Origin: Nostoc sp. XA010
GTDB lineage: Bacteria > Cyanobacteriota > Cyanobacteriia > Cyanobacteriales > Nostocaceae
DNA: 64,000 bases
Assembly: GCF_020829625.1 (NCBI RefSeq)
Contig: NZ_JAIVFX010000020.1
Coordinates: 42,756 to 106,755 of the forward strand
Reading direction: 5' to 3'
A program made the translations under genes and the position numbers. This document shows, in pieces, positions 9,639 to 19,145 of the stretch (position 1 is its first letter; every line of letters begins with the position of its first letter). The notes beneath the pieces are model-generated. The model ran no database searches. It was not told where the DNA came from and worked only from the letters and a program-made list of their open reading frames with translations.

Positions 9639-9735
9639 TTGTCAAAGATCAGTTGTTTTTCGGAGGTAATTTATGGTTATCCTAGATGATAAATAAGAAG
9701 TAATGCCTTATAACTAATTCGCTTAGGAGTCAGTA

Positions 9736-12546
9736 GTGAAGAATCAGGAAAAATATCATAAAAAGGCAAACTCACAAATACAAAAAACCGGATTCTTCAT
9801 TTTAAGTTTTAATTTTTTAATTTTAAATAGTTTTAGTACTTTGCCAGTAATGGCGGCGACTGAAGAACCTGTATTGAGCGTAGTGCATAGCCAAGAAAAT
9901 GCAAATCAATGGAGAGGCATAACTGACCGCTTACAGACAATAGGGGTGAAATATTGTGTAATTCCCCTAGCTGATGTAAGGAGTGGAGCAGATTGGGGCG
10001 ATCGCCGGATATTATTTTTGCCAAATGTTGAGACATTAACGCCAACCCAAGCGATCGCTCTCGAAGAATGGATGAGTAAGGGAGGGCGTTTGATTGCCAG
10101 TGGACCTGTAGGTAGTTTGTCAGCGCCGGGAGTGCGCCAATTATTGCGATCGCTTTTGGGAGGTTATTGGGGATTCAGCCTCAGTGAGACAGAACAGATC
10201 AAACCCACAAAAACCAAGATCCCAGAATGGGCAAATCAAACTGAACTGTTTGGCAAAGTGCGCGGCGGCGTTGTGATTCCTAATGATATGGGCAGTGAAT
10301 CTCGTGCTGTTTGGAATTCCAAAGATAATCCAGCCGCAGTAGTGACCACTGAGCGTTCCACCTTTATGGGCTGGCGCTGGGGAACAGACACAGCAACAGC
10401 CGCCGCGTTAGATAATGCCTGGTTAAAAGCTGCTCTCAATCACTATTTGACAGCGCCACCGCCATCAAATCGCATGAAAAAAGTAGCAGGAGGTTCCCCA
10501 AACTGCTCGACAACGGTGGCGGCTGCGCCGAGGGGACAGGGGGGGCAGGAGGCAGGGGGCAGGGGGCAGGGAGCAGGGGAGCAGAGGAGTAGTTCATCCC
10601 TCTCATTCCCTCCTTCTAAAACTGCCACTGCTCCCATACCTAAACCGCTTCCTACAGTCAAACCCCCAAGTTCTCAAGAGGCTATTGACCAATTAGAACA
10701 AGCGGTGCGTCTGGATGTTGCACCCAACTCTAATGAGCCGATTGACAACAACCAAGCGATCGCTCTCCAGCAAGAGCTAGAAAATCTGATAGGTCGGGTG
10801 GAAAGCGCTAATTTAGCAGTCTCAGCCGATGCGGCTAATGTTGGTGAAGCTACATCTGAAGCTAAACAGTCCTCTAGGCATTTGGACACCTACAGATCCC
10901 AATCTCTCAAGGAGCAACCTACGCAATTAGCCTCAACTAAACTGGGGGCGCTAGGCATGAGTAAAGAGCAAGCCTTGGCACAGGTAAAGGTAATTGCCAA
11001 AAACTTCCCCCTATTGATTGCCCAAAAAAACTATGCTCTAGCTCGTCAGCAGTGGCTGAAAGCTAAAACGACTTTGTGGCAGCAGTTTCCTGTTGATCAA
11101 AGACTAGCTCAACCAGAAATTCGGGCAGTTTGGTTAGATCGGGGGACAATTGTTCGTGCTGGTAGCAAGGCAGGACTAGCCCAGATTTTTGATCGCCTAG
11201 CTCAAGCTGGAATTAATACCGTCTTTTTTGAAACTGTTAATGCTGGCTACACCATTTATCCAAGCCAAGTTGCAAAAGAGCAAAACCCACTAATTCGTGG
11301 GTGGGACCCACTGGCAGATGCAGTGAAATTAGCCCATGAGCGAGACATGGAATTACACGCTTGGGTTTGGACTTTTGCTGCTGGTAACCAACGTCACAAT
11401 CAAATTCTCGACCTTAATCCTGATTATCCAGGGCCAGTGCTGGCGGCTCATCCCGATTGGGCGAACTACGATAATCTTGGCAACATGATTCCCGTTGGTC
11501 AAACTAAGCCATTCTTCGATCCAGCTAACCCTGAAGTGCGTAAGTATTTACTAAAGCTCTATGAGGAAATTGCCACTCGCTATAACGTAGATGGTTTACA
11601 GCTAGACTACATTCGCTATCCTTTCCAAGACCCATCAGCAGGCCGAACCTACGGCTATGGCAAAGCTGCAAGAGCGCAATTTCAGCAACTTACTGGTGTA
11701 GATCCAGTAAATATTTCCCCTAGTCAACCAGACTTATGGCAAAAGTGGACGACATTTCGCACTCAGCAAGTTGATAGCTTTGTTGCCCAATTATCACAGC
11801 AGTTGAGACAAAAGCGACCGAATTTGATTTTATCAGTTGCAGTATTTCCTTTGCCAGAACTAGAGCGGATTCAGAAAATTCAACAAAACTGGGAAACTTG
11901 GGCAAGGCAGGGGGATGTAGACTTAATTGTTCCCATGACTTATGCTCTGGATACTTCTCGCTTCCAACGACTGGCTCAACCCTGGATTGCCTCTAAACAG
12001 TTGGGATCTACCTTGTTAGTACCGGGAATTCGCTTACTTTCTTTGCCAACAATCGGAACATTCGATCAACTCCAGTTGGTAAGGGACTTGCCAGTTAGTG
12101 GTTATGCCCTCTTTGCCGCAGAGAATTTTAACAACGATCTACAAAAACTCTTTAGTAGCACCCAAGGTAGAATTCAATCTACAACAAGTGAACCCGTTCC
12201 TTACCGTCAGCCTTTTCAAACTGCCGCCATCCGTTACACCGCGCTACAACGGGAATGGAAATTTGTTTTCCAAAATGACCAACTACAAAGACCGACTCAG
12301 ACAATATCAGATTTTAACAACCAGGCAGAAGTTTTACGCAGTGCTTTAAATCAGCTTGCTGCTTCCCCGAATCCTAGCAAGTTACTAGTGGCGAGAGCCT
12401 CTCTTACTCGGTTCCAGTCTCAATTTCGGGTATTGATGAGCCAAGAGCTTAAGTCAAATTCCTATCAAGTCAAAGTTTGGGAAAATCGGCTTGTAACTAT
12501 AGAAAGGCTATTACGTTACGGCGAACGGCGGTTGCGTCTTTATTGA
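9736..12546 (+). CDS. GHL10 (glycosyl hydrolase-like 10) family exported protein
   Basis: 936 residues from a GTG start at 9736. A signal peptide with hydrophobic core FFILSFNFLILNSF ends near VMA (about residue 34). Residues 35-240 resemble a DUF4159/GATase-like region. Residues about 450-760 form the GHL10 TIM barrel: IRAVWLDRGT, AGINTVFFETVNAGYTIYP, ELHAWVWTFAAGN and VDGLQLDYIRYPF. These enzymes are presumed to act on glycans at the cell surface; the substrate is not known. A low-complexity G-rich repeat is inserted in frame at about residues 258-297. The stop codon TGA is formed by the terminal TTGA of a tnpB element, so the last Tyr and stop come from the insertion. Confidence 0.88.
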   Translation: MKNQEKYHKKANSQIQKTGFFILSFNFLILNSFSTLPVMAATEEPVLSVVHSQENANQWRGITDRLQTIGVKYCVIPLADVRSGADWGDRRILFLPNVETLTPTQAIALEEWMSKGGRLIASGPVGSLSAPGVRQLLRSLLGGYWGFSLSETEQIKPTKTKIPEWANQTELFGKVRGGVVIPNDMGSESRAVWNSKDNPAAVVTTERSTFMGWRWGTDTATAAALDNAWLKAALNHYLTAPPPSNRMKKVAGGSPNCSTTVAAAPRGQGGQEAGGRGQGAGEQRSSSSLSFPPSKTATAPIPKPLPTVKPPSSQEAIDQLEQAVRLDVAPNSNEPIDNNQAIALQQELENLIGRVESANLAVSADAANVGEATSEAKQSSRHLDTYRSQSLKEQPTQLASTKLGALGMSKEQALAQVKVIAKNFPLLIAQKNYALARQQWLKAKTTLWQQFPVDQRLAQPEIRAVWLDRGTIVRAGSKAGLAQIFDRLAQAGINTVFFETVNAGYTIYPSQVAKEQNPLIRGWDPLADAVKLAHERDMELHAWVWTFAAGNQRHNQILDLNPDYPGPVLAAHPDWANYDNLGNMIPVGQTKPFFDPANPEVRKYLLKLYEEIATRYNVDGLQLDYIRYPFQDPSAGRTYGYGKAARAQFQQLTGVDPVNISPSQPDLWQKWTTFRTQQVDSFVAQLSQQLRQKRPNLILSVAVFPLPELERIQKIQQNWETWARQGDVDLIVPMTYALDTSRFQRLAQPWIASKQLGSTLLVPGIRLLSLPTIGTFDQLQLVRDLPVSGYALFAAENFNNDLQKLFSSTQGRIQSTTSEPVPYRQPFQTAAIRYTALQREWKFVFQNDQLQRPTQTISDFNNQAEVLRSALNQLAASPNPSKLLVARASLTRFQSQFRVLMSQELKSNSYQVKVWENRLVTIERLLRYGERRLRLY
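10525..10618 (+). repeat. G-rich heptamer repeat inserted in frame inside the GHL10 gene
   Basis: Tandem GGCAGGA/GGGGGCA/GGGAGCA-type units, the same word family as the intergenic blocks at 14035, 18275 and 20141, are here translated as a Gly/Gln/Ala/Arg linker followed by a Ser run. The frame is kept open on both sides. Confidence 0.8.
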
Positions 12547-12595
12547 CATCCTCCCACCGCTAATCAAGAGTACCTGATATAGCGGGGGATTCCAA
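12543..12595 (-). mobile_element. right end and subterminal hairpin of an IS200/IS605-type tnpB element
   Basis: Read on the minus strand the sequence ends GGTGGGAGGATGTCAA, the usual terminus of IS200/IS605 elements. Just inside, CCCCCGCTA pairs with TAGCGGTGGG (one bulged base) to make the subterminal hairpin, which in tnpB elements is also the scaffold of the omega RNA. The bases past the terminus (reading TAAAGACGCAACC) would serve as its guide. Confidence 0.7.
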
Positions 12596-12650
12596 AGATT
12601 ACTCTTCGGTTTTCCTCTTTCTACGAGTTGATTTGCTTGAAGGAGTTTCC

Positions 12651-13807
12651 TCACCTCTTGTATTGATCAGTCTCTCCAGAGGCGTTAATTCCGACATGAC
12701 CTGTCGTACTCAATGCAAGTTCAAGTATGTTCCGCGCTGCGTTCCAATCTCTGTCTTGAGTATGCCCACAATGAGGACAAATATGGGTTCTAGTGCTAAG
12801 AGTCTTTTTGACAACCTCGCCACAATTAGAGCAATTTTGCGAAGTGTAGTGGGGTGCAACCGCAACAGTTACTACACCAAAAACTTTACCAAAATACTCA
12901 ACCCATTCACGGAACAGCCACCACGACGCATCACTGATAGATTTAGCCAAGCAATGATTTTTGACCATATTCGCAAGGAGCAAATCTTCATACGCCACAA
13001 GGTCGTTAGACCTCACCACGCACCTTGCTGTCTTCACGGCAAAGTCTTTACGCTGGCGACTTACTTTGAGATGCTTACGCGCAAGTTTATTTCTAAACTT
13101 GATTCTGTTTTGAGAACCCTTTTTAGTCTTAGACATCCGGCGTTGCAATCGTCTCAAAGACTTCTCACTTTTACGAAGATGTCTAGGATTTGCAACTGTT
13201 TCCCCATTACTATCGGTGTAGAAATGGTTCAAGCCTACATCAATACCAATAGTTTTACCCGTTGGTTCTCGCCTTTCTACTCGCTCTTGGTCAATGCAAA
13301 ACTGGCAATAATAGCCATCCGCACGACGCACAACCCGCACTCTTTTGAACTGTTTAAGTTGATAGAAATGCAGGTCACGAGTTCCCCAGAGTTTGAAGGT
13401 TCCTGCTTTAAATCCATCAGAGAAAGTGATATACCTGCGGTCATCAGAAAGTCGCCATCCACAGGTTTTGTATTCTACAGAACCATGTGTTTGCTCTTTC
13501 TTAAACCTTGGGAATCCCTTTTCCCTGGTTTATTTTTCTTGCAATTATCAAAGAATCGAGCAATTGCAGACCACGCTCTTTCAGCACTAGCTTGTCTTGC
13601 CATCGAATTAAGCTTGGATACCCAAGGGAACTCGATGTTAGCAGCAAGTACAGCGCAGAATTTACTCAGGTCATATCGCCCAATTCCCTTGTTATCCATC
13701 CAGTACCGAAGGCAAGCATTTCGAACAAAACGCGCAGTTCTAATCGCTTCATCAAGCGCTTGATACTGCCCGTCAAGTCCATCAAGTTTTGCCTCGAATA
13801 CCAGCAT
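12651..13807 (-). pseudogene. tnpB: TnpB (OrfB, IS200/IS605 group), single-base frameshift
   Basis: RNA-guided transposon nuclease TnpB, about 385 residues if repaired. The first part (from MLVFEAKLDGLDGQYQ, ATG at 13805-13807; an alternative ATG lies at 13837) reads to NKPGK and then shifts; the rest (GFPRFKKEQTHGSVEYKT onward) is in another frame. The shift lies in the T4 run at 13519-13522 (A4 on the coding strand), where one more A would restore the frame. The catalytic part is intact: GIDVGLNHF, VAYEDLLLANM and DRDWNAARN give the RuvC D-E-D, with zinc-ribbon CSNCG and CPHCG. No tnpA is nearby. It may be a dead copy or a sequencing artefact. Confidence 0.88.
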
Positions 13808-13837
13808 ATTTACGTCATAAAAACTAACGTAAATCAT

Positions 13838-14370
13838 AACATGGACTTGCGAAAAACTCAACTGTCCCCTCTCCCTTGCTGACTTGCAGCCAGTCATGGT
13901 CGGGGAACGTCCCGTTTTTCGCCCTCGATTCATGAGGCAGCGCGTTGGGCGGCTCCGCCGACTTGAAGCGACTGCCGTCTCGCTGCCAAATCAGAGATTA
14001 TGGCGGGAGCCATCTCTCCGAATAAGGTAAAGAGGTAAGAGGAGCAGGGAGCAGGGGAGAAGAGTTTTCCCCTCTGCCCCATGCCCAATACCAATACTCA
14101 ATCTCCAACTAGCTAGATATTAGCTAACTTGTAATTTTTAACACACTTTTTGTAGTATTTATAACCTAAATATTATTACTTGTTTGGTGCCAAAATATTG
14201 GAAAATACTTAATTAAGAAGCTTTAAATAACTATTTTTTTATAATAGCTATCGTACAAATATAGGCAAGCGTTATCTCAGCTTCTAAGGCTAGAAAGCTT
14301 AGAGTCAATAATTGACCCTTCGCTGTGGATACTTGTGCCTTAAATAGCAGGATTAGATGCGATTGCACTG
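13838..14370. other. left flank of the tnpB element and repeat-rich spacer
   Basis: It holds GC-rich palindromic words (for example GGGCGGCTCCGCC near 13950) and a heptamer block at about 14035-14100 (GGAGCAGGGAGCAGGGG and CCCCTCTGCCCCATGCCC). The rest is AT-rich. I could not locate a convincing left end of the tnpB element. Confidence 0.5.
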
Positions 14371-14960
14371 ATGGAAACACGGGGCAAGAATATCTTAGCT
14401 TATTCAGCTTCACAGATAGCAGAGCGCTGTACCAACGATGATATGGTAATGATTGTAGCTTCAGAAACTAGCTTGAAAACAGCCAATATTTTTGAAGTTA
14501 CGCATACCTTAACCATAACATGAGATGTGTTATATATTTTAAATACACTCTAAGTGGCATTACTGTTACTTTAGCAGTTGGATCTACTGCCAGTTGTAGA
14601 TAACCAAGGTCATTTTGTCATTTTCATCATGGCTAAAAGTCTCTGCCAAGAACTAGCAGAAAAAATAGAGAAAACTAGAGTTAATAGTAGTATTGGTTCC
14701 TTTGAGGTAGAAAATCAAATTCTAGTTGAGAGCCAACTACTCAAGTACAAATAGTTACTAGTAAGCGTTATAGTACCTAAACATACGACAGGCGAACCTG
14801 CTGGCCTCATTGGAGTTTCTGTGGATATTACCTCCTGTGTACAGGCAGAAGTATTATTTCGTGAGAGCGAAAGACAATTTCGCCCCATCTTCAACAGTTC
14901 CTTCCAATTTATTGGGTTGCTGATAACAAAGGATATGGTTTTTTGCATAATAAATAAAAT
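14371..14960 (+). pseudogene. decayed sensor protein (PAS-domain remnant) upstream of the EAL regulator
   Basis: In a single frame, interrupted by TGA at 14521, TAA and TAG between 14550 and 14580, and TAG at 14752, pieces of a sensor protein remain. These are a CBS-like LPVVDNQGHFV (14587 onward), then GLIGVSVDIT, and the typical PAS entry FRESERQFRPIFNSSFQFIG before the frame ends at about 14960. Such a PAS-containing sensor would normally sit next to a response regulator, and the intact receiver-EAL gene starts right after it. The pieces lie in one frame, so decay was mainly by stop codons and substitutions. No start or kinase domain is left. Confidence 0.6.
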
Positions 14961-14977
14961 ATAAATTGAGGTATTTT

Positions 14978-16192
14978 ATGCCCAAGATTTTAATAATAGA
15001 AGATGAAGAAGCAGTTCGTGAAAATATTTTGGATTTGTTAGAAGCTGAAAATTTTGAAACTATTGCTGCTGCTAATGGCAGAATCGGATTACATTTGGCT
15101 ATCTCCGAAGTTCCCGATTTAATTCTATGTGATATGATGATGCCACAACTTGACGGTTATGGTGTACTAACAGCATTACGTCAAGATCCATCAACAGTAA
15201 CAATTCCCTTCATTTTTCTCACTGCAAAATCTGCCAAATCTGACTTCCGCCAAGGTATGAATCTGGGCGCTGATGACTATATAACTAAGCCTTTCACTCG
15301 GGCTGAGTTATTAAGTGCCATCATGAACAGATTGGAAAAGCACGCTACTTTAAAAAGGTATTTATCTCCTAAAGGTTTAATTAACAACTCGTCTCCAAAG
15401 ATGCAGTTATTAGAAATCAGTTTACACCGCGCTATCAAACAACATAATTTTGAAGAATTTGAAATTTATTATCAACCAATAGTCGATATTGCTTCTGGAA
15501 AAATAGTAGCGGCTGAAAGTTTATTGCGCTGGCAAAGTCTGGAATTGGGGCTGATTTACCCTACAGAATTTATTCCGTTAGCAGAGTCTACAGGTTTAAT
15601 TGTTCCACTTGGAAAATGGGTACTAAAAAATGTTTGTCAACAAATAAAAGTATGGCGTGATTTTGGAATTTATCCTCTAATTATTGCTGTCAATTTGTCA
15701 GTAATTGAATTTAATCAGCCAGGTTTTATTGAGAAAGTAGTCAATTTTATAGATATTAATGGTTTGGAACCACATTATTTAGAGCTAGAACTTACTGAAA
15801 GTATGATTATGCAAGATGTAAATAGTGCGATCGCTACTATGAGCAAATTGCAATCATTGGGTGTAAAAATTGCGATCGATGATTTTGGTACAGGCTACTC
15901 TTCTTTAATTTATCTAAAAAACTTACCAATTAATACATTAAAAATAGACCGTTATTTTATCCATAATGTTGCAACTGATCTACAGAAATCAGCCATTACT
16001 AAGGCATTAATTCAAATGGCTCACAACCTCAATTTAGATGTAGTTGCTGAAGGTGTAGAAACAGAAGCAGAACTGGAGTTTTTACGCCAACAAAACTGTA
16101 ATTTTATGCAAGGCTTTCTATTTAGTCGTCCATTGCCAGCAGCAGAATTTGAAAAAATTTTATTGACTAATAAATGCTTATATATAGATTAA
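14978..16192 (+). CDS. response regulator with EAL (cyclic di-GMP phosphodiesterase) output
   Basis: 404 residues from the ATG at 14978, preceded by GAGG at a good distance; an upstream TTG (14966) is less likely. The receiver domain occupies residues 1-120 with the acidic pair near the start (EDEE), the phosphoacceptor Asp in LILCDMMMPQLDGYG, and Lys in DYITKPF. The EAL domain (about 150-400) has AESLLRW, NLSVIEF, ELELTESM, IDDFGTGYSSL, LKIDRYF, VAEGVET and MQGFLFSRP, so the catalytic residues look complete. It should hydrolyse cyclic di-GMP under control of a histidine kinase. The adjacent upstream sensor gene is a pseudogene, so its kinase must be elsewhere. Confidence 0.93.
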   Translation: MPKILIIEDEEAVRENILDLLEAENFETIAAANGRIGLHLAISEVPDLILCDMMMPQLDGYGVLTALRQDPSTVTIPFIFLTAKSAKSDFRQGMNLGADDYITKPFTRAELLSAIMNRLEKHATLKRYLSPKGLINNSSPKMQLLEISLHRAIKQHNFEEFEIYYQPIVDIASGKIVAAESLLRWQSLELGLIYPTEFIPLAESTGLIVPLGKWVLKNVCQQIKVWRDFGIYPLIIAVNLSVIEFNQPGFIEKVVNFIDINGLEPHYLELELTESMIMQDVNSAIATMSKLQSLGVKIAIDDFGTGYSSLIYLKNLPINTLKIDRYFIHNVATDLQKSAITKALIQMAHNLNLDVVAEGVETEAELEFLRQQNCNFMQGFLFSRPLPAAEFEKILLTNKCLYID

Positions 16193-16261
16193 TGTTGGGA
16201 ATTAGGAATGGGGGAGTAAATGATTTTCTTATTACCCAGGACCGGAATTTAGAAAAATCGG

Positions 16262-16302
16262 ACTTTAGACTGGCGACAATTATTAAGTCTCAAGTCTAAA
16301 GT
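16262..16302. repeat. 10-bp perfect inverted repeat
   Basis: ACTTTAGACT (16262-16271) and AGTCTAAAGT (16293-16302) are perfect complements 30 bp ahead of the sorbosone-dehydrogenase-like gene. It belongs to the TTTAGA/TCTAAA word family also seen at 60893-60975. Confidence 0.5.
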
Positions 16303-16331
16303 AAGAAAATTGTGTCATAGTCTCTACCATC

Positions 16332-17675
16332 ATGAAAGTCTTTGCGCGTTTGTTGCTGCCAGTTTTTTTACTGACCTTAGTAGCAGCCTGTAACCAGACT
16401 CGCGCTTCCTCAGATAATCCCACAGCAGAAACACCTGTACCTTCTGCTCATCTGACACAGAATTCTACACAGCCAAAAAATATTGTCCGAATTGAAGCAC
16501 TTTCACCTAAGCCTATCCGCATCAATCTGAAGAATTTACCAGCACCCTTCGCAACAGAAAGTGCCTCTAAGCGACCTGAAGTTGTGCCTATTCCGGAAAA
16601 TCCAGTGCTGCGTGTACCACCAGGCTTTACAGTTAACGTCTTTGCAGAAGGTTTAGATGCTCCGCGCTGGCTAGCTTTAACCCCCAGTGGTGATGTCTTG
16701 GTGACTGAAACCGGGCAAAACCGCATTCGTCTGTTACGTGACAGCAACGGTGACGGCGTAGCCGACGTTCGAGAAACCTTTGCTAGTAGGGACAACGGAC
16801 TTAATAGACCCTTTGGTATGGCTTTTGCTGGTAATTCCTTTTTTCTGGGGAACACAGATGCTGTGGTTCGTTTTCCCTATAAGAAAGGTCAAAATAAAAT
16901 TACAGACAAGGGAGAAAAGATCGCCGACTTGCCTGCTCAAGGTTATAACAACCATTGGACGCGCAATGTTGTTGTCTCGCCCGATGGCAATAAATTATAT
17001 GTTTCTGTTGGTTCAGGAACCAATGTTGATGAAGAACCCCTACCACGGGCTTCAGTGCAAGTGATGAATTTGGATGGTTCCCAGCAGCAAACTTTTGCTT
17101 CTGGCTTGCGTAATCCTGTTGGTTTAGACTTTCATCCTGTAACTAAGGAACTTTACGCCACTGTCAACGAACGCGATGGAATCGGTGATGACTTGGTTCC
17201 AGATTATCTGACACGCGTTAAACAGGGAGCATTTTACGGCTGGCCTTATACTTATCTGACACCAAACAACCTCGATCCGCGCCAAAAGACGGATGACAAA
17301 AGTAAACGCCCCGACTTAGCAGCCCGTACCCAAACGCCAGATGTGCTGTTCCAGGCGCACTCAGCAGCATTGGGTTTGCAATTTTATGATGGTAAAAGGT
17401 TTCCAGAAAAATACCGGAATGGTGCTTTTGCTGCTTTTCGTGGTTCTTGGAACCGCGATCGCGGTACTGGTTATAAAATTGTGTTTGTTCCCTTCAATGC
17501 TAAAGGGCGATCGCTTGGCTACTACGAAGACTTTCTCACAGGATTTTTGCTAAATTCTTCTGTACCAACCACTTGGGGAAGACCTGTAGGTTTACTCGTG
17601 TTACCAGATGGCAGTTTACTACTAACAGAAGAAGCTAATAATCGGATTTATCGGATTCAGTACAAGGGGGGTTAA
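16332..17675 (+). CDS. sorbosone dehydrogenase-like PQQ/beta-propeller lipoprotein
   Basis: 447 residues. The N-terminus is a lipoprotein signal (LLLPVFLLTLVAAC, Cys at about residue 20), so the protein is anchored in a membrane facing the periplasm. The rest is a six-bladed propeller of the glucose/sorbosone dehydrogenase family: VPPGFTVNVFAEGLDAPRW, GDVLVTETGQNRI, GLNRPFGMAF, GLRNPVGLDFHP and GAFYGWPYTY. These proteins oxidise sugars with pyrroloquinoline quinone as cofactor, but the cyanobacterial members have no proven substrate. It stands alone, with an inverted repeat close upstream. Confidence 0.85.
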   Translation: MKVFARLLLPVFLLTLVAACNQTRASSDNPTAETPVPSAHLTQNSTQPKNIVRIEALSPKPIRINLKNLPAPFATESASKRPEVVPIPENPVLRVPPGFTVNVFAEGLDAPRWLALTPSGDVLVTETGQNRIRLLRDSNGDGVADVRETFASRDNGLNRPFGMAFAGNSFFLGNTDAVVRFPYKKGQNKITDKGEKIADLPAQGYNNHWTRNVVVSPDGNKLYVSVGSGTNVDEEPLPRASVQVMNLDGSQQQTFASGLRNPVGLDFHPVTKELYATVNERDGIGDDLVPDYLTRVKQGAFYGWPYTYLTPNNLDPRQKTDDKSKRPDLAARTQTPDVLFQAHSAALGLQFYDGKRFPEKYRNGAFAAFRGSWNRDRGTGYKIVFVPFNAKGRSLGYYEDFLTGFLLNSSVPTTWGRPVGLLVLPDGSLLLTEEANNRIYRIQYKGG

Positions 17676-17849
17676 GGAATTCACGCATTCAAATATTTAA
17701 AAATTCACGGATAGGATCTGTTGCCTAGAGTAAAGTTAGAGCAGTTGTCATCAATAGAAATGTTGTGCCTGCATCTCCCTATCCAGGTTTATCCCGTTTA
17801 GGGTAAATTACTTAAAAATACTAATACTCATCTGGTTGAGAAATTAATT

Positions 17850-18257
17850 ATGACTCCCAATGAAAATAATACTCAGTCAAATATCAACGAATTGTCTCCA
17901 CATTCAGGTACACGATACTGGGGTGAAGTAGAGGTGATTGAGGAGGGAGAAACCTACAGAATTAGTCGTCTTGAAATTAAGCCCAGGCACGGAATTAAAC
18001 CACAAATTCATTATCATCGCAATGAACATTGGGTTGTAGTCTCTGGTGTAGCAAAGGTGACTTGTGGAGAAAAAGAAATATTACTGAATCGAAACGAATC
18101 GACTTATGTTCCCGCAGCAACCCTACATAAGGTAGAAAATCCTGGACAGATTCCGCTAGTTATTCTGGAAATTCAAAATGGTGAATATTTGGGCGAAGAT
18201 GATACGGAACGCCCCTATGATTTAAATTTGGTTAAACCTGTAGCTGAAGGTCATTAA
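17850..18257 (+). CDS. cupin, mannose-6-phosphate isomerase type II-like
   Basis: A 135-residue single-domain cupin. It matches the C-terminal domain of bifunctional mannose-1-phosphate guanylyltransferase/phosphomannose isomerase: YWGEVEVIEEG, RISRLEIKPRHGIKPQIHYH, NEHWVVVSGVAKVT, and NESTYVPAATLHKVENPG. Metal-binding residues (HYHRNEH and the later His in LHKVEN) are present. It may interconvert mannose-6-phosphate and fructose-6-phosphate or only bind sugar. The nucleotidyltransferase half is not present here. The ATG start is clear. Neighbours give no pathway hint. Confidence 0.85.
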   Translation: MTPNENNTQSNINELSPHSGTRYWGEVEVIEEGETYRISRLEIKPRHGIKPQIHYHRNEHWVVVSGVAKVTCGEKEILLNRNESTYVPAATLHKVENPGQIPLVILEIQNGEYLGEDDTERPYDLNLVKPVAEGH

Positions 18258-18274
18258 AGAGCGAGGAAGTGGAT

Positions 18275-18378
18275 GAGGAAGCAGGGGAAGCAGGGGAAGC
18301 AGGGGGCAAGGAGGAGAATAAAAATTAGCTCTTCCCCTCTGCTCCCTGCTCCCTGCCCCTCTGCCTCTTCCCAATGCC
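18275..18378. repeat. inverted G-rich/C-rich heptamer block
   Basis: GGGGAAGCAGGGGAAGCAGG units on the left pair with CCCCTCTGCTCCCTGCTCCC units on the right around an AT-rich centre. It lies between two converging genes and could terminate both. Confidence 0.8.
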
Positions 18379-18382
18379 TAAA

Positions 18383-19141
18383 TCAAAACCACCCTTCTTG
18401 TTCCAGGGTTTCAATCAACTGTAAACCACGGGGATCACCTACTCCTAACAGCGAGGCTTTAGCATCTTCCCGAACTCCTAAATCTTGGTCTTCGGCAAAG
18501 GCTTGAATTAAAGCGTCGATCGCTGTGGCATAAACTACATTAGAAGGCAGTTCGCGGCACAGTTGACCAATTGCCCAAGCACTGTTACTCCGCACTGCTT
18601 CCACGGGATCTTTGACTAAGGCTTCAATTAATGGTGGTATTGCCCCTATAACCGCTTCATAACCCACATCTGCCATTTGTGCTAAGGCGCTAGCAGCCCA
18701 CAAACGGACTGCGGAAATGTCAGTTCTGAGGGCATCTGCTAGGGGCGGTAAACAACGGCGATCGCAACAGTTTCCTAATGCCCAGACAACGCCTTTACGC
18801 ACATAGCCATTCCAATCACTATTTAGTTGAGCAATTAACGGACTCACTGCCTCTGAACTAGGATTGCGTCCAAGTCCATAAGCTGCACTCACGCGCACTA
18901 AGGGACAGGTATCACTTAACAGACGAATCAGATGGGGGGTAGCACGCGCATCTTCCATATCACAAAAAGCACGCGCCGCTAACATTCTTTGCTGTGGCTG
19001 GGGATTTTCTAGCAGGGCTAGCATCACTTCTGGATCTGGTTTTGCCACGACTGATTCGGCAGTTAGCGGCTCTATTTTATCTAAGGGGCTTTCTAGCTCC
19101 TCCTCAATATCGAGTAGGCTTAGATCGTCTTCGTCATACAT
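18383..19141 (-). CDS. HEAT-repeat protein
   Basis: 252 residues from the ATG at 19139-19141; the open frame continues upstream but the protein-like part starts MYDEDDLSLLDIEEEL. An acidic N-terminus is followed by about six HEAT/PBS-lyase-type repeats (for example MLALLENPQPQQRMLAARAF, CPLVRVSAAYGLGRNPSSEA, VRSNSAWAIGQL). In cyanobacteria such proteins include phycobilin lyase subunits (CpcE/F type) and NblB, but this one has no special match that I can recognise and lies far from phycobilisome genes. It probably acts as a protein-binding scaffold. Confidence 0.85.
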   Translation of the reverse strand: MYDEDDLSLLDIEEELESPLDKIEPLTAESVVAKPDPEVMLALLENPQPQQRMLAARAFCDMEDARATPHLIRLLSDTCPLVRVSAAYGLGRNPSSEAVSPLIAQLNSDWNGYVRKGVVWALGNCCDRRCLPPLADALRTDISAVRLWAASALAQMADVGYEAVIGAIPPLIEALVKDPVEAVRSNSAWAIGQLCRELPSNVVYATAIDALIQAFAEDQDLGVREDAKASLLGVGDPRGLQLIETLEQEGWF

Positions 19142-19145
19142 AATT

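Noticed and set aside
12633..13763. Long plus-strand open frame of 376 codons
   Set aside because: It is antisense to tnpB; the translation has no homology-like features and the minus strand carries clear TnpB motifs.
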